Source: Novosphingobium guangzhouense (GTDB taxonomy: Bacteria; Pseudomonadota; Alphaproteobacteria; Sphingomonadales; Sphingomonadaceae). From it: a stretch of DNA of 64,000 bases. Shown piece by piece: positions 52,767-60,206 of the stretch (position 1 is the first letter of the stretch; the number at the start of each line of letters is the position of its first letter). Both the position numbers and the translations under genes were made by a program. The stretch lies in assembly GCF_002896965.1 (NCBI RefSeq), contig NZ_LYMM01000095.1, positions 1 through 64,000 of the forward strand, written 5' to 3'. Under the pieces are notes generated by a model that ran no database searches, was not told the origin of the DNA, and saw only the letters and a program-made list of their open reading frames with translations.

Positions 52767-52771
52767 AAATT

Positions 52772-52788
52772 GGCAGGGAGAACCTGCC
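52772..52788 (+). promoter_or_regulatory. Hairpin overlapping the ribosome-binding site of the DUF1214-like gene
   Basis: GGCAGG (52772-52777) pairs exactly with CCTGCC (52783-52788), enclosing most of the GGGAG ribosome site and ending directly at the ATG. It could lower translation when formed. Confidence 0.4.
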
Positions 52789-53961
52789 ATGCCTATCGAA
52801 CCTGCCATCCTGCCTTATCTGGCCGAGCTTGAAGGCGCGGTCGCGAACCTTGCGCATACCTGGCGGCCGGATGACCCGGCCTATCGCGCGGACACTTATC
52901 GCCAGACGATGGCGAGCCTGTCCTACGCCTATTTCATGTACTTTCACGCGGATGCGGAGCACCCGGACTGGGCGCCGCTGTGGAACCCCGTTTACACGCT
53001 GCAGCCCAACCCGGACGACATCTATACCCAGTCGCCGATCCGGGGCGATCTGACGTATCGCGTGTCGGGCAATCGGGGGACGTGCCGCATCCTCTCGTTC
53101 ACCACGCAAGCCGCGCTGTCAGGCACGGTGGACGAGATGCCGCGCCCCAACGGGCATAACGAGTGCGACACCAACGACCTTGGCATCGCGCTGGGCGCGG
53201 ATTTCTCCATCGTCTTCAGCGCCGAGCGGCCCGCCGGATATACGGGCCACTGGGCGCCGATAGACCGGGCCGCGCGCGGCATGTTCACCCGCTATCGCAT
53301 GTACGACTGGGAGCGCGAGGTGGACCCGGTGCTCTCGATCGAATGCCTCGATCCGGTGCCGCCCAAGCCGCGTCCGGCGCCCGATGAGATACTGAGCCGC
53401 ATCACCGAGATGGCGAAGCTGCCCCGCCGCAAGACCGACCTTTATTATCCGATGCAGAACGGGGTGAAGGAGCGCGTCGGCTTCAATGTGTTCGAGCCGG
53501 TGCGTTATCCCGGTGCGCTGGTGAAGCAGACCTACTGGCCCGCCTGCTTCCAGCTGGAGGATGACGAAGCGCTGATCATCGAGACGGAGATTCCCGCCCG
53601 CGCGCCGTACTGGAACGTGCAGCTCAACGATCCCTACTTCAATGCGCTGGAATATGTGTACCGTCTCAGCAGTACCAACGGTGCGATGGCCCGGCTGTCC
53701 GGTGACGGGAAGTTTCGCGCCGTCATCGCGCTGACCGACCCCGGCGTGCCCAACTGGCTCGATCCGGCGGGGTACAACGAAGGTGGCATCTACGGGCGCT
53801 GGTACGATTGCGACAGCGAGCCGGTGCCGACGATCACCCGCGTCAAGCTGGCCGACTTGCGCGCGCATCTGCCGCAGGACACGCCTGTCGTGACCCCGGC
53901 CGAGCGCCGCGAGGAAGTGCGCCGCCGCGTTGTCGCGTGCCAGCGGCGGCGGCGTTGGTGA
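52789..53961 (+). CDS. DUF1214-like protein of unknown function
   Basis: A 390-residue soluble protein. The C-terminal part (LIIETEIPARAPYWNVQLNDPYF, GKFRAVIALTDPGVPNWLDPAGYNEGGIYGRW) resembles the DUF1214 domain. The N-terminal part (YAYFMYFHADAEHPDW) is found in related proteins beside sulfotransferases. No catalytic residues can be named. It starts an operon with a sulfotransferase and a zinc alcohol dehydrogenase (12-nt gap, then 4-nt overlap) under a dyad operator. Together this suggests an inducible catabolic or detoxifying step. Arg-rich C-terminus RRRVVACQRRRRW. Confidence 0.7.
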   Translation: MPIEPAILPYLAELEGAVANLAHTWRPDDPAYRADTYRQTMASLSYAYFMYFHADAEHPDWAPLWNPVYTLQPNPDDIYTQSPIRGDLTYRVSGNRGTCRILSFTTQAALSGTVDEMPRPNGHNECDTNDLGIALGADFSIVFSAERPAGYTGHWAPIDRAARGMFTRYRMYDWEREVDPVLSIECLDPVPPKPRPAPDEILSRITEMAKLPRRKTDLYYPMQNGVKERVGFNVFEPVRYPGALVKQTYWPACFQLEDDEALIIETEIPARAPYWNVQLNDPYFNALEYVYRLSSTNGAMARLSGDGKFRAVIALTDPGVPNWLDPAGYNEGGIYGRWYDCDSEPVPTITRVKLADLRAHLPQDTPVVTPAERREEVRRRVVACQRRRRW

Positions 53962-53972
53962 AAGGCTGAACG

Positions 53973-55163
53973 ATGGACCTCAGTTATGATCCGCCCGCAG
54001 CCTTTCGCCATGCGCTGGGCCAGTTGCACGATACCGTCATCGCGGAGACCGGCAGCGACGATTTCGGCCCGGCCGATTACCTGCCCGGCCTCACCGTGCT
54101 GTTGCAGTCGATGGACTATGACCCGCGCTTTTCCGAACAGGGGCGCCGTGCCGCATGGGGCATGGTGGTGGGCGTGCTGCGCGGGCGGGTGCAGGCGATT
54201 GCGGCGATGAAGGCGACCCCCGGCTTCGATTCGGCGCGGGTGCTGTCGCCGGTCGTCATCACCGGAGTGCCGCGTACCGGAACCACGGCGCTGCACCGGC
54301 TGCTGGCGGTCGATCCGCGCTTTCAGGGGCTCCAGACGTGGCTGCTCGACAGTCCGATGCCGCGTCCGCCGATGGAACGCTGGGCCGAATATCCGCAGTA
54401 CCGCAAGACCCTTGCCGCGCTGGAGGCGCAGTATGCTGCGCTGCCCGATGCCAAGGCCGCGCATTTCCGCGCCGCCGAGGAAGTCCACGAATGCTGCATG
54501 TTGCTGCGTCAGTCGTTCGTTTCCAACTTGTGGTCGTGCGGCTGGTCGGCGGCGACGTATGACGCCTGGTGGCAGTGCCAGAGCGAGGCTGCGGCCTATG
54601 CCCACTTCGCCCGATGCGTCCGGCTGATCGGCGCGAACGATCCCGACAAGCGCTGGCTGCTCAAGAATCCCGGCCATATCGAGCATCTTGATCTGCTGCT
54701 GGCGGTGTTCCCTGATGCACGCGTGATCCAGACGCACCGCGATCCGGGCAAGGCGGTGCCAAGCCTCGTCTCGCTGCTGATGAACTTGAACGGGCTTATG
54801 GAGCCCGATCGGAAAGCACAGCGGGCCGAGAACCTGCTGCGCCGCGAAGTCGCCAAGTGGGCCAAGGCGGTGGAGAAGTGCGAGGCGGTGCGGGCGCGTC
54901 ATCCGGCGCAGGTGCTCGATGTGGTCCACGCCGATTTCCACGCCCGGCCGATGGAGACGGTGGAGGCGATCTATCGCTTCATCGGGATGGACCTTCCAGA
55001 TGATATCCGCGCTGCCCTGTTGCGCCGGATCGAGGAGAAGCCCGAACTCAGCCACGGCGTCCATCGCTATTCGATCACCGATTACGGCATGACCGCAGAC
55101 GAGGCGCGCGATCCGTTCCGCGCCTATATCGAGCGTTACGATCTGCTGGAGGGGCGAGCATGA
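53973..55163 (+). CDS. Sulfotransferase family protein
   Basis: A 396-residue P-loop sulfotransferase-fold protein. 5'-phosphosulfate loop ITGVPRTGTTALHRLLAVDP (about residues 93-112); 3'-phosphate region VIQTHRDPGKAVPSLVSLL. It is a paralogue of the protein encoded at about 15 kb. Acceptor unknown; neighbours suggest a hydrophobic alcohol or steroid-like substrate, as an inference only. ATG overlaps nothing upstream; stop overlaps the alcohol dehydrogenase ATG. Confidence 0.88.
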   Translation: MDLSYDPPAAFRHALGQLHDTVIAETGSDDFGPADYLPGLTVLLQSMDYDPRFSEQGRRAAWGMVVGVLRGRVQAIAAMKATPGFDSARVLSPVVITGVPRTGTTALHRLLAVDPRFQGLQTWLLDSPMPRPPMERWAEYPQYRKTLAALEAQYAALPDAKAAHFRAAEEVHECCMLLRQSFVSNLWSCGWSAATYDAWWQCQSEAAAYAHFARCVRLIGANDPDKRWLLKNPGHIEHLDLLLAVFPDARVIQTHRDPGKAVPSLVSLLMNLNGLMEPDRKAQRAENLLRREVAKWAKAVEKCEAVRARHPAQVLDVVHADFHARPMETVEAIYRFIGMDLPDDIRAALLRRIEEKPELSHGVHRYSITDYGMTADEARDPFRAYIERYDLLEGRA

Positions 55164-56173
55164 GGGCGGCGATCTATCCCGGCAGCGGCAAGCCCATCGT
55201 GATCGAAACGATCGCCGATCCCGAGCCCGGCCCCGGCGACCTTCTGATCCGTGTGGACCGCTGCGGCATCTGCGGCACCGACCTTGCGATGACGAAAGGC
55301 GGCGCGTGGGATTTCGGCGCAGGTGTCCAGTTCGGGCACGAATATGCCGGAACCGTGGTCGATGTCGGCCGCGAGGTCACCGGCTGGAAGGTGGGCGATC
55401 CGCTGGCAGTGCTCCCCTCGGTCGCCTGCGGGCAGTGTGAGACCTGCCGCGCCCATGGCAACAACGTGCTGTGCCGGGAAAGTCCGGCGCGCGCCTCGGT
55501 CGGCTTCGCGCAGTACGCCCGGATCCCTGCAAGCGTTGCCACGCCTTTGCCTAAGACCCTTTCGATGGCCGACGGCGCGCTGATCGAGCCTATGGCGATC
55601 AGCCTCTACGGTACGCAGATGGCGCATGTCCGCCCTGGCGAGCGAGTGCTGGTGCTGGGCGGGGGGACGGTAGCGCTTTACGCCATCTGGTGGGCGCGGC
55701 GGCTGGGCGCAGGGCGGGTGGTTGCCATGTCACGCTCGTCGCGGCGGCGGGACTTGTGCCTTGAGATGGGCGCGGACGCCTTCGTCGCCTTCGGTGACAA
55801 CGAGGTGGGCGAGGTCGTCGAAGCGCTGGGCGGGGCGCCGCAGGTGGTGCTGGAAGGCGTAGGGGCGCCGGGGATGCTGGGCCGTGCGGTGCAGCACGCA
55901 GCACCCTTCGGCCGGATCGTCAGCCTGGGTTTCTGCACCGCGCCCGATCCGGTGATCCCGGCGGTGGCGAGCTACAAGTGCGTATCGCTGCACTTCGCGG
56001 TCGGTTATTCGATGCACGAGTTTCTTTTCATCGCGGACCTGCTGGGGCGCGGGCATATCCACGCCGATCCCAAGGCGATCGTCACCGCTACCGTCGCGCT
56101 GGAACAGCTACCTGCGATGTTCGAAACCCTGCGCGGGCCGAATGCGGAAACCAAGGTTCACGTTCGCTGCTAG
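55160..56173 (+). CDS. Zinc-dependent medium-chain alcohol dehydrogenase
   Basis: A 337-residue MDR-family dehydrogenase. Catalytic zinc site Cys in RCGICGTDLAMTKGG and His-Glu in FGHEYAGTVVDVG; structural zinc cysteines in CGQCETCRAHGNNVLC; cofactor loop VLVLGGGTVALYAIWWAR. It would oxidise a secondary alcohol or polyol, substrate unknown. Coupled to the sulfotransferase gene; its stop overlaps the stop of the convergent MFS gene by 4 nt. Confidence 0.92.
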   Translation: MRAAIYPGSGKPIVIETIADPEPGPGDLLIRVDRCGICGTDLAMTKGGAWDFGAGVQFGHEYAGTVVDVGREVTGWKVGDPLAVLPSVACGQCETCRAHGNNVLCRESPARASVGFAQYARIPASVATPLPKTLSMADGALIEPMAISLYGTQMAHVRPGERVLVLGGGTVALYAIWWARRLGAGRVVAMSRSSRRRDLCLEMGADAFVAFGDNEVGEVVEALGGAPQVVLEGVGAPGMLGRAVQHAAPFGRIVSLGFCTAPDPVIPAVASYKCVSLHFAVGYSMHEFLFIADLLGRGHIHADPKAIVTATVALEQLPAMFETLRGPNAETKVHVRC

Positions 56174-57420
56174 GCTGGCAGGGGCTTGGACAGAGGTTCT
56201 GGCTGAGGTTCCGGCAGGGCTTCCTCGGTCTGCGGTTCCTTGCGCAGCATGAGCAATAGCAGCGCGCCTGCCACCACCGATGTGCCCACCGTCAACAGGA
56301 AGCTGTCGAAACTGCCGGTGCGGGCCAGCGTCCAGCTCAGCAGCGCCGCGCCTGAGGCCGCCGCAAGCGAGCATACCCCGGTCAGCAGCCCCAGCACGCT
56401 GGAATAGATCCCCGTCCGGAAGTGCCGCGCGACGAGGAAGGCAAGGATATCGCCCTCTGCGCCCACCGCGAAACCGAGGCTGAAGATCGCGGCGGTCACC
56501 ACCATCGGCGCGTCCCAGCTGCTGGCCAGTACGAACAGGCCGAGCCCCGGCAGGGCCAGCATCACGAAGGAAACCACCTGCGGCGCGAAACGGTCGAGCG
56601 CCACGCCGGTGACGAAGCGGCCCAGCAGCATCCCCACGGCCAGCGCCGTGAACATGATCGACGCACCTTCGCCGCTGATCCCCTGGTCCAGCACCAGCAT
56701 CTTGAGCTGCACAAGGATCAGCGTGAGCGGCAGGTTGCACAGGTACATCGCCCCGAACAGCAGCCAGAATGCCTTTTCGCGGAAGATTTCGGGATAGTCT
56801 TCCCGCGCGCGGCGGCGTGGCGCGGTGACGAGGGCAGCGTGCGCGCGCCCGGCCGGGATCAGCAGGAACACGGCGATGCCCGCAAGTGTCGTGAACAGCG
56901 CCAGCATTCGGTACGTTGCCGCCCAGCCGTGGGCTTCGACGAATTCGTTGATGACCGGCCCCCCGATCGCCGCGAACAGCGCCGGGCCACAGGCGACGAT
57001 GGCAAGGGCAAGGCCCCGCGCATGCTCCACGTGCTGCACGACAAGCCGGGTGTAGACCGTGGCCGTCGTCGTCACGCAGATGATGCTCTGGAAAATGAAG
57101 ATCCCAAGGTATGCCTCGAACGAACCGCCTATGAGGCTGAACCCCAGCATCGTCAGCGGCATTGCCACTATGCCGATCAGCGCGGTCAGTTTTACCCCGA
57201 ACAGGTCGGCAAGGCGGCCGATGAAGGGCATCGAAAGCGCGGTCAGCATGCCGAGCATGCCGGTCATCGCGAACTGGGCCTTGGACCACCCGGCATCCGC
57301 GATGAGCGAAGGTGCGATCGCGCTGGTGACGGTGCCGATGATCGACATGCCCGTTCCCATGCCCAGCGTCGCGGCCAGCAGCGGGCGCCATGCGGCACCG
57401 ATTTCCGACAGATAGCGCAA
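56170..57420 (-). CDS. MFS transporter
   Basis: A 416-residue major facilitator with about 12 helices. The loop 2-3 motif reads FIGRLADLFGVKLTALIG, and GRFVTGVALDRFAPQVVSF is its counterpart in the second half. It resembles oxalate/formate-antiporter-like and monocarboxylate MFS members. It is convergent with the alcohol dehydrogenase gene and divergent from the CoA-transferase gene, so it likely imports the compound that this cluster degrades. The C-terminus ends in repeated EPQPEPLSKPLPA. Confidence 0.88.
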   Translation of the reverse strand: MRYLSEIGAAWRPLLAATLGMGTGMSIIGTVTSAIAPSLIADAGWSKAQFAMTGMLGMLTALSMPFIGRLADLFGVKLTALIGIVAMPLTMLGFSLIGGSFEAYLGIFIFQSIICVTTTATVYTRLVVQHVEHARGLALAIVACGPALFAAIGGPVINEFVEAHGWAATYRMLALFTTLAGIAVFLLIPAGRAHAALVTAPRRRAREDYPEIFREKAFWLLFGAMYLCNLPLTLILVQLKMLVLDQGISGEGASIMFTALAVGMLLGRFVTGVALDRFAPQVVSFVMLALPGLGLFVLASSWDAPMVVTAAIFSLGFAVGAEGDILAFLVARHFRTGIYSSVLGLLTGVCSLAAASGAALLSWTLARTGSFDSFLLTVGTSVVAGALLLLMLRKEPQTEEALPEPQPEPLSKPLPA

Positions 57421-57566
57421 GGTCAGGTCTCTCCGGGGCGGTTCTGGTTATGCCCTCCAGCTTGCCACCGGACTGCCCGGTGCAAAAGCGCAGCACCGAT
57501 GAGCACGGCGTATTTCCCGCCGGAGCAATCGGAAATCGCCCGAGCGTTGGATGTCCTTCAATTATA

Positions 57567-57583
57567 TAACCAAGCGATTGCTA
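57567..57583. promoter_or_regulatory. Imperfect dyad TAACCAAGCGATTGCTA
   Basis: Centred on CAAgCGaTTG, close to the CCAAGCGATTGG-type sites bound by TetR regulators of acyl-CoA catabolism. It lies in the divergent MFS/CoA-transferase gap, inside an AT-rich stretch (57561-57590), 69 nt before the CoA-transferase start. Confidence 0.4.
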
Positions 57584-57651
57584 CATAAATCGATGAGGCT
57601 TACCCTTGCATGAAAGAGGCCGCCTGCGATGGCCGGCAACGGGAGATGACG

Positions 57652-58881
57652 ATGTTCGCAACGCAAGTGTTCAAAGGGGTGCGGGTGCTGGAATTGGCGC
57701 AGTTCGTGTTCGTCCCGGCAGCCGGCGCGGTGCTGGCGGACCTTGGCGCAGACGTCATCAAGATCGAGATGACGCAGGGCGACCCCTATCGGCGCCTCAA
57801 GATCACCGATGGCCGCCAGACCGCCTCGGCGAACCTCGCGATGGAACTGAACAACCGGAACAAGCGCTCCGTCGCGATCGATCTCAAGACCGAGGAGGGG
57901 CGCGAACTGCTGCTGCGGATGGTGGAAACCGCTGACGTTTTCCTCACTTCGATCCGTCCGGCGGCGCTGAAACGGCTGGGGCTGACGCTGGACGTGCTGC
58001 GCGCGCGCAATCCGCGCATCGTCTACGCCCATGGCAACGGTCTTGGCTTTCGGGGAGAGCAGGCAGACCGGGCGGGTTACGACGCATCGTGCTTCTGGGC
58101 GCGCGGCGGTTTTGCGCATATGCTGGCCGTGCCGGGGCAACGCCCGACGCGACCCCGGCCCGCGCTGGGGGACCACGCAGGCGCGATGAACGTCGCCTTC
58201 GGTATCGCCAGCGCCCTGTTCCACCGTGAACGCACCGGGGAAGCGACTACGGTGGAAGTGTCGTTGCTGTCTTCGGCTTTATGGATACTGTCCGCGGACG
58301 TGACGATGGGCGCGGCGCTGTCGGACGAACAATTGGCCAGGCTGGCAAATCCCGGACGCCATGCTCTGACAAGCGCTTATGAAACGGCGGACGGACGCTT
58401 TCTGCAACTCATGTTCCTTGATCCGGAGCGCTACTGGCCGGAACTGTGCCGCCGCATCGATCGCGAAGGTCTGTTGCAGGACGCGCGGTTCGCGACGGTG
58501 GAGAGCCGGGTCGAGCATGGCGACGCGCTGCTTGAGGCGCTGGACGAAGCATTCGCGGCGCGTACGCTCGATGAATGGCGCGGTGTCTTCGCGGGCTGGG
58601 ATGCGCCTTGGGAGGTCGTGCAGAACTTGCGCGAACTCGTCACCGACCCGCAGGGGCTGGCGAACGATTCGCTTTTCGATGTGGTGGTGGAAGACGGCAC
58701 GCCGGTGACGGTCGTGTCAGGCCCGGTCTCGTTCGGCGGCAGTCCGCTGCCTGTCACACCGCGCTGCGCACCGACGATGGGGCGGGATACCGCGGAAATT
58801 CTGGGTGAAATGGGCCTGGATGACGAACAGATCGACGTCTGGGTCAAGAGCGGCGTGGTGGCTGCGGCAATCTCGGCCTGA
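57652..58881 (+). CDS. CoA-transferase family III (CaiB/BaiF) protein
   Basis: A 409-residue family III CoA transferase. GVRVLELAQFVFVPAAGAVLADLGADVIKIE opens the Rossmann part; RNKRSVAIDLKTEEGRELLLRMVE and the catalytic Asp in PALGDHAGAMN are present. It moves CoA between organic acids, activating a substrate for catabolism. ATG 57652 has GGGAG 6 nt upstream; the ATG at 57610 is less likely. Divergent from the MFS gene. Confidence 0.92.
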   Translation: MFATQVFKGVRVLELAQFVFVPAAGAVLADLGADVIKIEMTQGDPYRRLKITDGRQTASANLAMELNNRNKRSVAIDLKTEEGRELLLRMVETADVFLTSIRPAALKRLGLTLDVLRARNPRIVYAHGNGLGFRGEQADRAGYDASCFWARGGFAHMLAVPGQRPTRPRPALGDHAGAMNVAFGIASALFHRERTGEATTVEVSLLSSALWILSADVTMGAALSDEQLARLANPGRHALTSAYETADGRFLQLMFLDPERYWPELCRRIDREGLLQDARFATVESRVEHGDALLEALDEAFAARTLDEWRGVFAGWDAPWEVVQNLRELVTDPQGLANDSLFDVVVEDGTPVTVVSGPVSFGGSPLPVTPRCAPTMGRDTAEILGEMGLDDEQIDVWVKSGVVAAAISA

Positions 58882-58963
58882 ACACCGGTTTGCCGGTCTT
58901 CTAGGGGAAGCAACGGGGATGGCGTTGGAAGGGTGGGCAACCCTGTCTTGGTAAACGATTGCC

Positions 58964-59491
58964 ATGAGCAACGTTCACCACGCCCGCGGCGCTCGCCGCC
59001 TTCGCCCGCTTGCCGCAGGAGCAGTCCTTGCGGCAGGTTTCCTCCTCGCGCCTCAGGCCGCATCCGCGGCGACGGTGACCGACACCATTACGGTCACCGC
59101 GACGGTGCAGTCGGCCTGTGTCGTCGCCGCAAGCCCGCTGGCCTTTGGCAACTACAACCCGACTTCGTCCTCCAACGTCGATGCGACCACGACCGTCAAC
59201 GTCACCTGCACGCAGGGCACGGCCTATAACGTGGGTCTCAACGCGGGCACGACCACCGGCGGCACCACCACGGTGCGCAAGCTCAATTCCTCGGGCCATA
59301 CGCTCAATTACGCGCTGTATCAGGATTCGGGCCGCACCACGAACTGGGGCAACACCGTCAGCACCGATACCGTTGCCGGTACGGCAGGCACTTCGGCGAC
59401 CGCTTATACCGTTTACGGCCGTATTCCCGGCAGCCAGAACACGACCGCCGGAGCCTATACCGACTCTGTCACCGTGACGGTCACCTACTGA
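58964..59491 (+). CDS. Spore coat U/Csu-type pilin (major subunit candidate)
   Basis: A 175-residue secreted protein with a signal peptide (cleavage near QAASA-ATVTD) and one spore-coat-U domain: VQSACVVAASPLAFGNYNP, Cys pair 51/70-like, and the end YGRIPGSQNTTAGAYTDSVTVTVTY. Such proteins are pilins of archaic chaperone-usher pili (Csu type). The Thr-rich body and abundant small residues fit a fibre subunit. Its stop shares a base with the chaperone ATG. Confidence 0.9.
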   Translation: MSNVHHARGARRLRPLAAGAVLAAGFLLAPQAASAATVTDTITVTATVQSACVVAASPLAFGNYNPTSSSNVDATTTVNVTCTQGTAYNVGLNAGTTTGGTTTVRKLNSSGHTLNYALYQDSGRTTNWGNTVSTDTVAGTAGTSATAYTVYGRIPGSQNTTAGAYTDSVTVTVTY

Positions 59492-60189
59492 TGAGCCTGC
59501 GGCCCGCCCTGGCGCTGCTGGCATCCGCGCTCGTTGCCATCGGGGGCGGCTGGGCCGCCCCGGCACGAGCCGGATCGCTCAGCGTGATGCCGGTGCGTGT
59601 CGACGTGCCTTCGGGCCGCCGGTTCTGTTCGCTGACTCTGGGCAACGACTCCGACCGGCCGGTGACGGTGCAGGTCCGGGGCTTCGCCTGGAGTCGCGAC
59701 GAAGGGGGTGTCGATATCCTGACGGCCGACGAGGGCTTCGTCGTCAACCCGCCGATCGCCACCATCGCGCCCCACGGCAGCCGACTGGTGCGCTGCAGCC
59801 TGCCGGCCGATGCGGGCGCGCACGTCGAGAAGCAGTGGCGCCTGATCGTCGATGAACTTCCCGATCCCACGCAGGCGCAGCCGGGAGTGGTGCAGACGCT
59901 GCTGCGACTTTCCGTGCCGGTGTTCCGGGGCGATGCGGACGTGGCACCGCAATTCACCGCCTCGCTTGGCGGTGAAGGGTTGCGGCTGGGCAATCCGGGC
60001 AGCGGCCATGCCAAGGTGATCGCGCTGACCCTGCAGGGGCAGGGCGGCACGGTGACGCTGGACAAGCCGTTCTACCTGCTGGCAGGCGGCGCGCAGGTGG
60101 TCCCGGCCGAGCGTCTCCCCAAGGGACTGTCCTCCATTCACGTGCGTGCGGAAGAGGGTGACTATACGGTCACCGTCTCCGCGCCGTGA
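59491..60189 (+). CDS. Periplasmic pilus chaperone
   Basis: A 232-residue periplasmic chaperone of the FimC/CsuC kind: signal peptide ending near APARA-GSLS, two immunoglobulin-like domains (SVMPVRVDVPSGRRFCSLTLGNDSDRPVTVQVRGFAW and the later LSVPVFRGDADVAPQ). It donates a strand to the pilin until delivery to the usher. Overlaps the pilin gene by one base; the usher begins 17 nt later. Confidence 0.9.
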   Translation: MSLRPALALLASALVAIGGGWAAPARAGSLSVMPVRVDVPSGRRFCSLTLGNDSDRPVTVQVRGFAWSRDEGGVDILTADEGFVVNPPIATIAPHGSRLVRCSLPADAGAHVEKQWRLIVDELPDPTQAQPGVVQTLLRLSVPVFRGDADVAPQFTASLGGEGLRLGNPGSGHAKVIALTLQGQGGTVTLDKPFYLLAGGAQVVPAERLPKGLSSIHVRAEEGDYTVTVSAP

Positions 60190-60206
60190 CCTGATGGCCG
60201 CCGCCG

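Noticed and set aside
58883..58897. Terminator after the CoA-transferase gene
   Set aside because: ACCGG/CCGGT is only 5 bp with a 4-nt loop and a weak tail; not convincing.
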